NCBI GenBank assembly: GCA_021323835.1
Contig: JAJPKI010000087.1
Location: forward strand, 1 to 15,436
Source: Verrucomicrobiota bacterium
GTDB lineage: Bacteria; Verrucomicrobiota; Verrucomicrobiia; Limisphaerales; UBA11358
Length of the DNA stretch: 15,436 nucleotides
Direction: 5' to 3'
The notes under the pieces: generated by a model
Told to the model about the DNA's origin: nothing
Database searches by the model: none
The model's input: only the letters and a program-made list of their open reading frames with translations
Shown here: piece after piece, positions 7,702 to 13,921 of the stretch
Numbering within the stretch: position 1 is the first letter of the stretch
Layout: each line of letters starts with the position of its first letter
Program-made: the position numbers and the translations under genes

Positions 7702-8409
7702 ATGACTCGACTTTTTTTGATTTTGGCAGCGATAGTTTTGGCCGCGCAAATTTCTGCGCGCGCGGATTTGGTCAAATCTTCAATTCTGGAAAATGACATC
7801 GCGTATTTGCGCGTCGGCGAAGTTGGAACAAATTTGCCGCAGGAAATTCAGTCGGCACGAGCTGCGCTTGCTACGACGAATCAAATTGCCGGAATCGTTT
7901 TGGATTTACGATTTGCAGACGGCGTTGATTTTGAGTCAGCCAAAGCAACGGCCAATTTGTTGGCCCAGAAAAAATTACCGCTGGCGATTCTGGTGAATGA
8001 AGAGACGCGCGGCGAGGCAGTAGCGCTGGCGGCGATATTGCACGAAGCACACGAAGGGTTGGTTTTTGGCCATGCGACGGAGGCCATAAAATTCACCGGT
8101 GGACCGCTCCAACCGGACATTGCAGTCGAAACCACATTGGCCGACGAAAAAAGTTTTCTCGAAAATCCGTGGGGAACGATTTCGACGAATCAAATTCATT
8201 TAACAACAGCGACGACCAACGATTTCTTATCATTTCCGATTGACCACACGAGCGAAGCGGATTTGGTCCGCGCACGCATCAAAGATGGCGAGGAGGACGA
8301 CACGATTGCCAAACCGGAACCGCAACAGCCGTTCATTCGCGACCCGGTTTTGGCGCGAGGTTTGGATTTTATCAAGGGCGAGGCGATTTTGCGTTTATCA
8401 CATTCCTGA
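7702..8409 (+). CDS. Secreted protein resembling an S41/ClpP-fold peptidase domain lacking its serine
   Basis: A 235-residue protein starting with a good Sec signal peptide (MTRLFLILAAIVLAAQISARA, cut near residue 21). The middle reads AGIVLDLRFADG (63-74), then FESAKATANLL, then LPLAILVNEETRGEAVALAAIL (92-113), HEGLVFGHAT. This follows the S41 (tail-specific protease) pattern of a VLDLRxNxGG strand, a helix, LVNxxSASASE and VVGxxT. Where the family has its catalytic serine the sequence is TRGEAVALA, and there is no Ser at all between residues 79 and 151, so it should be proteolytically inactive. No PDZ domain is present and the protein is much shorter than true S41 enzymes. The start at 7702 gives the signal peptide; the longer frame overlaps purD. 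The family link is a pattern match and is moderate only. Confidence 0.75.
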   Translation: MTRLFLILAAIVLAAQISARADLVKSSILENDIAYLRVGEVGTNLPQEIQSARAALATTNQIAGIVLDLRFADGVDFESAKATANLLAQKKLPLAILVNEETRGEAVALAAILHEAHEGLVFGHATEAIKFTGGPLQPDIAVETTLADEKSFLENPWGTISTNQIHLTTATTNDFLSFPIDHTSEADLVRARIKDGEEDDTIAKPEPQQPFIRDPVLARGLDFIKGEAILRLSHS

Positions 8410-8460
8410 TTTTCGGGTTTGACGATTGGCGTTCCACAAATCACCTTAAATCTTTGCGGG

Positions 8461-10635
8461 ATGAAAACAATTTTGTTCATTTGCACCGGCAACGTTTGCC
8501 GCAGTCCGATGGCCGAAGGGCTTTTTCGGAACGCGGTGAACGGCCGCGGCGAATTTCGTGTGCTGTCCGCCGGCCTCGGCGCGATTGACGGCCAGCCGCC
8601 CACGCCGCATTCGGTCCAAGCGATGCGTGAATTGGGAATTGATATTTCCAATCAGCGCAGCCGCGCGCTAACGACAGAATTGGTTCGCCAGGCGGATTAT
8701 ATTTTCGGCATGACGCACGCGCACGCGGACACGATTGCGCTTTTGTATCCGGCGGCGGCGGAAAAAACTTTTCTCCTGCGCGAATTCGACGACACTTTGG
8801 AGCCATTTGAAAAGGACATTCCCGACCCGATTGGCAGTCCGTATGACATTTACGTTCATTGCCGCGACCAAATCGAACAGGGCATCGCTTCGCTTTTGAA
8901 ATTTATGGAACAACACGAAATCATTTCCGCGTCGCAAGGCGCGAAGGCAACTGCGACCGTCAATTTTGCGCTAGGCGCCGACCATGGCGGCTTTGATTTG
9001 AAGGAGACGCTGAAAAAATATTTACTCACATCTGGCAAAACGGTGAAAGATTTTGGCGCCACGGGCAAAGACCCGGCGGACGATTATCCCGATTTTGCGC
9101 AGCCGGCAGCGCAAGCAGTCGCGGATGGAATCGCGGAGATGGGTTTGCTTTGCTGCACGAGCGGTGTGGGAATTTATGTTGCGGCGAATAAAATTCCCGG
9201 CGCGCGGGCAGGGCAGGCGTTCGATGAAAAAGACGCGACACTTATGCGCCAGCACAACGACGTGAACATTTTATGTTTGGCGGGTGATACGAATCCTGAA
9301 TCGGCAAAAAAAATTCTCGACGCATTCATCGCCGCGAAATTTGAAGGCGGGCGCCATGAACGTCGCGTGGATAAATTGGATTTCCGACTCGCGCCGCTGC
9401 AAATGCGATTGCGAAACGTTGACCCGCAGGTGGCTGAAGCAATTGCGCACGAAAAATTGCGCCAGCAGGAAAATATTGAATTGATTGCGTCGGAAAATTT
9501 TGTTTCACCCGCCGTTTTGGAAGCGCAAGGTTCGGTGCTCACGAACAAATACGCCGAAGGCTATCCGAAAAAACGCTGGTATGGCGGCTGCGAAAACGTG
9601 GATGTCATCGAGCAATTGGCGATTGACCGCGCGAAGAAAATTTTCGGCGCGGAACACGCGAACGTCCAGCCGCATTCCGGCAGTCAGGCGAACATGGCCG
9701 TTTATTTTGCAGTGCTCAAGCCCGGCGACAAAATGCTAACGATGGATTTATCGCACGGCGGGCATTTGACGCACGGCAACAAGGCGAATTTCAGCGGCAA
9801 GTTTTTTGAAATCGTCCACTACGGCGTCCGCAAGGACAACGAGCAGATTGATTACGACCAACTCGCGCAAATGGCGCGCGAGCACAAGCCGCGCATGATT
9901 ACCGTCGGTGCGAGCGCGTATCCGCGCGTGATTGATTTCAAGCGCATGGGTGAAATTGCGCGCGAAGTTGGCGCGTATTTGCTCGCGGACATCGCGCACA
10001 TCGCGGGAATGGTCGCGGCCGGAATACATCCCAGTCCGATTGGTCATGCGGATTTTGTCACGACGACGACGCACAAGACGTTGCGCGGTCCGCGCGGCGG
10101 ATTGATTTTGTGCCGCGAAAAATTCGCAAAGGAAATTGATTCGCAAGTTTTTCCGGGAATTCAAGGCGGCCCGCTCGAACACGTTATCGCGGCAAAAGCC
10201 GTTTGTTTTCAGGAAGCATTGCAGCCGGCATTTAAAAATTATCAGGAACAAATTGTTCGCAATTCAAAATCCCTCGCCGACGGCATGAAACGCAACGGCT
10301 ATCGTCTTGTCAGCGGCGGCACGGACAATCATTTGATGCTCGTGGATGTTGGCGCAAAAAATTTGACGGGCAAAGATTGTCAAATTGCGCTCGACGAAGC
10401 GGGAATTACGGTCAACAAAAACACGATTCCATTCGAAACGCGCTCGCCATTTCAAGCCAGCGGCATTCGTCTCGGAACTCCGGCGGTCACGACGCGCGGC
10501 ATGAAGGAAGCGGAAATGGCGGCGATTGCAGACATGATTTCTGAAGTGCTGATGGACATCAAAAATGTGGATGCCGCACACAAAGTCCGCGAACGCGTGC
10601 GCGAATTGACAGCAAAATTTCCGCTGCCTTATTGA
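8461..10635 (+). CDS. glyA: Triple fusion: low-MW phosphatase, ribose-5-phosphate isomerase B, serine hydroxymethyltransferase
   Basis: One uninterrupted 724-residue frame. Domain 1 (about 1-155) is a low-molecular-weight phosphatase: the P-loop is CTGNVCRS (nucleophile Cys8, Arg14) and the general acid is Asp122 in PDPIGSPY. It may act on phosphotyrosine or phosphoarginine. Domain 2 (about 167-307) is RpiB, interconverting ribulose-5-P and ribose-5-P: GADHGG (172-177), probable catalytic Cys232 in CTSGVGIYVAANK, and the C-terminal EGGRHERRVDKL. Domain 3 (about 315-724) is SHMT, making glycine and methylene-THF from serine: ENIELIASENF, NKYAEGYPKKRWYGG, LADIAHIAGM and the PLP lysine Lys539 in TTTTHKTLRGPRGG. 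Every active site looks intact. The ATG at 8461 is chosen because the P-loop must sit near the N-terminus; the TTG 14 codons earlier is unlikely. Met315 (ATG at 9403) could be a secondary start for SHMT, but I see no strong ribosome binding site there. Confidence 0.93.
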   Translation: MKTILFICTGNVCRSPMAEGLFRNAVNGRGEFRVLSAGLGAIDGQPPTPHSVQAMRELGIDISNQRSRALTTELVRQADYIFGMTHAHADTIALLYPAAAEKTFLLREFDDTLEPFEKDIPDPIGSPYDIYVHCRDQIEQGIASLLKFMEQHEIISASQGAKATATVNFALGADHGGFDLKETLKKYLLTSGKTVKDFGATGKDPADDYPDFAQPAAQAVADGIAEMGLLCCTSGVGIYVAANKIPGARAGQAFDEKDATLMRQHNDVNILCLAGDTNPESAKKILDAFIAAKFEGGRHERRVDKLDFRLAPLQMRLRNVDPQVAEAIAHEKLRQQENIELIASENFVSPAVLEAQGSVLTNKYAEGYPKKRWYGGCENVDVIEQLAIDRAKKIFGAEHANVQPHSGSQANMAVYFAVLKPGDKMLTMDLSHGGHLTHGNKANFSGKFFEIVHYGVRKDNEQIDYDQLAQMAREHKPRMITVGASAYPRVIDFKRMGEIAREVGAYLLADIAHIAGMVAAGIHPSPIGHADFVTTTTHKTLRGPRGGLILCREKFAKEIDSQVFPGIQGGPLEHVIAAKAVCFQEALQPAFKNYQEQIVRNSKSLADGMKRNGYRLVSGGTDNHLMLVDVGAKNLTGKDCQIALDEAGITVNKNTIPFETRSPFQASGIRLGTPAVTTRGMKEAEMAAIADMISEVLMDIKNVDAAHKVRERVRELTAKFPLPY

Positions 10636-12059
10636 TTTGGCGGCGGCGAGTGTTGTAGTTCAAAATTGCTGAAACTGTCTGCGTTGGCGCTGTCGCCATA
10701 GACCGTTTGAGCGGAACCATCAGCGAGACCATAAACCATTATCCAGGTTCCGGGATTAGAGGGGTCTTGGCGCGGCTCGCGTTCTCGAAAAGCAATTACA
10801 TCCGGCATCGATTCGTTGACACTGCCAGCGTTAAAGAATTCAATATCGCTTAAAGCAACGCCGTTGAAATTGGTTCTCCCGCCAAGTTCATTCTTAATTT
10901 GATTAAAATTGGTCGCGTATTGGCCATTGTTGTCATTCGCGTAAAGTTTCTGGGCTAAACAAATTTCTTTTATTGCATTCACGACATGAATCTGATGAAG
11001 CTGGAACAAATCTTCCTGAGAAAATTGTTCCAATGGATTTTGTCCCGACGCTGCCCGAACTGACGACAATTGATTTTCTGATTGCAATTTCGTTGTTTGA
11101 TTTGCATTTCGTCGCAACACACCAACTTCGCCCCGCAATTTCAACAATTCATTGAATTGTTCTTGAGACAGCTTTTGGGCATCGCCAATTGCTGTAATCC
11201 GATTGGACAAATTTTCGTTGTCTATTAGCAATTGAGCAACTTGTCGCGATAACGATTCATTTGCCACGCGCAATTTATTTTGCGTTTGTTGTTGAATCAC
11301 AATCGCCGTCGCCGCGCCAGCAACGACAATTGCACTCAATGCCAGTTTTATCTTGGTTGCAGTCATAATTTTTAGAAGTGTGAAAGTTCCAGTTCCGGCA
11401 GCAGAAATTGAAGTTGTCGTCAACGTCGCGGCAAGATTTGCCGGCGCGACTTGAATCGCATTTGCGGAAATCGCCGATGCGAGCGCGCTGGCGGTCGTAA
11501 TTCCACGCTTAACAAAAATAGCGCGCAATTTTTCCAGCGCGCGTTCGACACGCATCCGCGCGGAGTTTTCGTTGAGGCCGAGTTTTGCGCCGACTTCGGC
11601 GAATTTCCGGTTTTCAAAATAGCGCAGCAAAATGGCGTCGCGGTCGGATTCTTTGAGTTCGTGCATGGCGTCGTCCAGCGCAGGGCGGATTTTTTGCCAG
11701 CCGTTTTCGTCCGCAGGCTGGACAGGCAAGATGCCTGTCCCACTATTTTCAGATTCGCGCATAAATTTTTCTTCGCGATTAAGACGGCGATTTTCGCCGC
11801 GAATAATTTTTGCAGCGGCAAAATGTGCGCTCGTGTAAAGCCAGCCAGAAAGATTTTCACGACGGCAAAGTGAACTGGCCTTTCGCGCTAAATCGGTGAA
11901 AACCATTTGAACCACGTCTTTTGCCAAATATTCATCGCCATTTACTTGTCGCAACGCAGCGGAATAAACCAAATTGACGTGGCGTTTCACCAGTTCGGCG
12001 AAAGCGTCTTCGGAACGATTTTTGACAAATCGCCGTAGCAGTTCGGAATCGGTTATCAT
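10629..12059 (-). CDS. ECF-type sigma-70 factor fused to a transmembrane segment, coiled coil and pilin-like C-terminus
   Basis: A 476-residue protein from the ATG at 12059 (MITDSELLRRF is the usual family start; a 14-residue extension to 12101 is possible). Sigma region 2 (about 5-80) shows DAFAELVKRHVNLVYSAALR and DVVQMVFTDLARKA. Sigma region 4 (about 125-182) shows DDAMHELKESDRDAILLRYF and a helix-turn-helix FAEVGAKLGLNENSARMRVERALEKLR. The linker between them contains GTGILPVQP (107-115), encoded by the palindromic repeat. An Ala/Thr-rich stretch follows, then one membrane segment (about 237-257, KLALSAIVVAGAATAIVI), a predicted coiled coil (about 260-330) and a C-terminal region with IKEICLAQKLYANDNNGQYAT (from about 363), reminiscent of type II secretion G/pilin-like domains. 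The sigma part should be cytoplasmic and the C-terminus periplasmic, suggesting a self-contained signal receiver. Its TAA stop lies inside the last codons of glyA (7-base convergent overlap). Confidence 0.88.
   Translation of the reverse strand: MITDSELLRRFVKNRSEDAFAELVKRHVNLVYSAALRQVNGDEYLAKDVVQMVFTDLARKASSLCRRENLSGWLYTSAHFAAAKIIRGENRRLNREEKFMRESENSGTGILPVQPADENGWQKIRPALDDAMHELKESDRDAILLRYFENRKFAEVGAKLGLNENSARMRVERALEKLRAIFVKRGITTASALASAISANAIQVAPANLAATLTTTSISAAGTGTFTLLKIMTATKIKLALSAIVVAGAATAIVIQQQTQNKLRVANESLSRQVAQLLIDNENLSNRITAIGDAQKLSQEQFNELLKLRGEVGVLRRNANQTTKLQSENQLSSVRAASGQNPLEQFSQEDLFQLHQIHVVNAIKEICLAQKLYANDNNGQYATNFNQIKNELGGRTNFNGVALSDIEFFNAGSVNESMPDVIAFREREPRQDPSNPGTWIMVYGLADGSAQTVYGDSANADSFSNFELQHSPPPNQ
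11720..11740. repeat. Dispersed palindromic repeat (GGACAGGCA/TGCCTGTCC), inside the sigma gene
   Basis: Two perfect 9-base arms, GGACAGGCA (11720-11728) and TGCCTGTCC (11732-11740), surround AGA, with CACT following. I recognise this as a short repeat dispersed in Verrucomicrobiota and some Planctomycetota genomes, where it produces peptides such as TGILPVQ or QDACPT by translation; that is memory, not a search. Here it is in frame in the linker between sigma regions 2 and 4 and does not break the protein. I see no second copy in the window. Confidence 0.75.
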
Positions 12060-12112
12060 TTCAATTTCAATGTATAGCACCCGCCGAAATAAAAAGCGCA
12101 CAAGAAAAATCG

Positions 12113-12181
12113 TTTGACACGTTGCGCAAAGTGCGTCAACGTGTCCGTGAGTTGACTGCGAAATTTCCCTTGCCGTATTGA
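12113..12181 (+). pseudogene. glyA: Orphan second copy of the glyA C-terminal codons
   Basis: Read in frame to the TGA at 12179-12181, this gives FDTLRKVRQRVRELTAKFPLPY. The intact glyA ends KVRERVRELTAKFPLPY at 10582-10635. From the shared Lys onward 16 of 17 residues and the stop are identical, yet 12 of 54 bases differ: 11 are synonymous, and the twelfth gives the Glu/Gln difference. No start codon or further glyA sequence precedes it in this frame. With a 2-base shift, AAGAAAAAT just upstream (12102-12110) could extend the match by a few residues. It is a remnant of a different glyA allele, not an expressed gene, and sits between the sigma gene and rho. Confidence 0.8.
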
Positions 12182-12233
12182 GAACAGACGCTCAATCGCC
12201 GGGTTAAAAAAGTAAAATCCATTTTGAACTTTT

Positions 12234-12272
12234 GCGGTCGCCCGCCGTCAAATGCCCGACGGCTCGCGCCGC
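12234..12272 (+). other. Possible hairpin in the rho leader
   Basis: In the 136-base stretch between the glyA remnant and rho, GCCGTC (12244-12249) pairs with GACGGC (12258-12263). Outside it, GCGG (12234-12237) can pair with CCGC (12269-12272), giving an imperfect GC-rich stem. No U tract follows, so it is not an intrinsic terminator. rho leaders are autoregulated in other bacteria, and this could play a part, but nothing here proves it. The rest of the leader is A/T-rich before the ATG, with no clear Shine-Dalgarno. Confidence 0.25.
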
Positions 12273-12317
12273 GAAATGCGAGGTCAAATCCCAGCCAGCC
12301 CGCAAAATTAATTTTTT

Positions 12318-13823
12318 ATGCCACGAGTTTCTACACGGAAGCCAAAAAGAAAAGCTGCCGATGAAGTCGCCGTTGAAGCGCCGGAAGTGACGGCTGCTGC
12401 AGCAGAACAAGCTGCGCCAGCGCCGGAACCGGCGTTGCAGCCGCCGTCAAAACCAATTGAACCGACGCACGACCACGATGGAGAACGCAGCGAACCGCGA
12501 TTTGAAGAAAACGAGTCACGCGATGAAGGAAGCCGGCGCGGTTATCAGCGCGACAAAATCGTTGCGTCGCTGAATATCGCTAAATTGCAGGCGATGCAGA
12601 TGGGCGAGCTGAACAAAATGGCGAAGGATTTGGGCGTGGAAAATTTCGGCACGATGCGCAAGCACGAAGTGATTTTTCACATCCTGCAAAAAAATGCCGA
12701 GCGCGCGGGCGTTTTGTTTTCCGAGGGCGTGCTGGAAATTTTGCCGGAAGGTTTCGGCTTTCTTCGTTCGCAAAGTTTCAATTATTTGCCGTGCCCGGAA
12801 GACATTTACATTTCGCCATCGCAAATCCGTCGCTTCGATTTGCAGACGGGAAATTTGATTGCCGGACAAATCCGTCCGCCGAAAGAAAAAGAAAAATTTT
12901 TCGCGCTCCTCAAAGTCGAGGCCGTTGACGGCGAAGAACCGGACAAAGCGAAAGACAAAACGCATTTTGACAATCTCACGCCGTTGTTTCCGAACAAACG
13001 ATTTATTTTGGAAACGGCTGCGGATGAATTAAGCACTCGCGTTTTGGATTTGGCCTGCCCGATTGGCAAAGGCACGCGCGGTCTTATCGTCGCGCCGCCG
13101 CGCACGGGTAAAACCGTGCTGATGCAAAAAATCGCCAACGCGATTTTAAAAAATAATCCCGAAGCTTATTTGTTCATTTTGCTAATTGACGAGCGCCCGG
13201 AAGAAGTCACCGACATGGAACGCACCTGCCGCGGCGCGGAAGTCATTTCTTCCACGTTCGACGAACCCCCAGAACGCCACGTGCAAGTGGCCGAAATGGT
13301 CATCGAAAAAGCGCGCCGCATGGTCGAACACAAACGCGACGTGGTGATTTTGCTCGATTCAATCACGCGTCTTGCGCGCGCTTACAACACGATTCAGCCG
13401 CATTCCGGAAAAATTCTTTCCGGCGGCGTGGATGCAAATGCGTTGCACAAACCGAAACGTTTTTTTGGCGCGGCGCGAAATATTGAAGAAGGCGGTTCGC
13501 TGACCATCATGGCGACGGCGCTGGTAGACACGGGTTCGCGGATGGACGAAGTGATTTTTGAAGAGTTCAAGGGCACGGGCAATATGGAAGTGCATCTGGA
13601 CCGTGCGTTGGTTGACCGCCGGATTTTTCCGAGCATCAACATCGAGCGCAGCGGCACGCGCAAAGAAGAATTGCTTTATCATCCTGATGAATACAATCGC
13701 GTTGTCGTGCTGCGTCGCGCGCTCACGGGTGTTCCACCAGTGGAAGCGATGGAACTCATGCTCGGCAAATTGAAAAAGACCAAGAGCAACATCGAATTTT
13801 TGCTCAATATGTCTGTGAGCTGA
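12318..13823 (+). CDS. rho: Transcription termination factor Rho
   Basis: Rho is the hexameric RNA-dependent ATPase that ends transcription at unstructured C-rich RNA. This copy is 501 residues, longer than the 419 of E. coli because of a low-complexity N-terminal extension (about 1-85) that starts with a basic KPKRK cluster and continues rich in Ala, Pro and Glu. The Rho N-terminal helical domain follows (LQAMQMGELNKMAKDLGVENFGTMRKHEVIFHIL, about 93-127). The RNA-binding cold-shock-like domain includes GVLEILPEGFGFLRS and PEDIYISPSQIRRFDLQTGNLIAG. The ATPase core has Walker A APPRTGKT (259-266), Walker B VVILLDSITRLARAYN, and the C-terminal VDTGSRMDEVIFEEFKGTGN with RRIFPSINIERSGTRKEELL. All catalytic motifs are intact. 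The ATG at 12318 is the only sensible start; it is preceded by an A/T-rich stretch rather than a classical ribosome binding site. Confidence 0.97.
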   Translation: MPRVSTRKPKRKAADEVAVEAPEVTAAAAEQAAPAPEPALQPPSKPIEPTHDHDGERSEPRFEENESRDEGSRRGYQRDKIVASLNIAKLQAMQMGELNKMAKDLGVENFGTMRKHEVIFHILQKNAERAGVLFSEGVLEILPEGFGFLRSQSFNYLPCPEDIYISPSQIRRFDLQTGNLIAGQIRPPKEKEKFFALLKVEAVDGEEPDKAKDKTHFDNLTPLFPNKRFILETAADELSTRVLDLACPIGKGTRGLIVAPPRTGKTVLMQKIANAILKNNPEAYLFILLIDERPEEVTDMERTCRGAEVISSTFDEPPERHVQVAEMVIEKARRMVEHKRDVVILLDSITRLARAYNTIQPHSGKILSGGVDANALHKPKRFFGAARNIEEGGSLTIMATALVDTGSRMDEVIFEEFKGTGNMEVHLDRALVDRRIFPSINIERSGTRKEELLYHPDEYNRVVVLRRALTGVPPVEAMELMLGKLKKTKSNIEFLLNMSVS

Positions 13824-13850
13824 TTTTTCGCCGGATTCTCTTTTCCGAAT

Positions 13851-13856
13851 TATAAT
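13851..13856 (+). promoter_or_regulatory. Candidate -10 element for the GH27 gene
   Basis: A perfect TATAAT occurs 66 bases before the GH27 start and just after the rho stop codon, in a 98-base spacer. The matching -35 region (near 13826-13833, TTTCGCCG) is poor, so the call rests on the -10 box and its position only. Confidence 0.35.
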
Positions 13857-13921
13857 TGCGTTGAACTTTTTCATCGCAAACTTGTGAATTTACGTCCTGC
13901 TGTTTTCGTCTAAATTGAAAT

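Noticed and set aside
8419..8460. TTG start adding 14 residues to the fusion protein
   Set aside because: The low-molecular-weight phosphatase P-loop normally begins within 10 residues of the N-terminus; the ATG at 8461 fits and the extension has no family resemblance.
11420..11873. Plus- and minus-strand open frames of 140-146 codons across the sigma gene
   Set aside because: They are alternative-frame translations of sigma regions 2-4 and of the palindromic repeat (giving peptides such as GQASCLSS and RQDACPT), a known cause of false genes.
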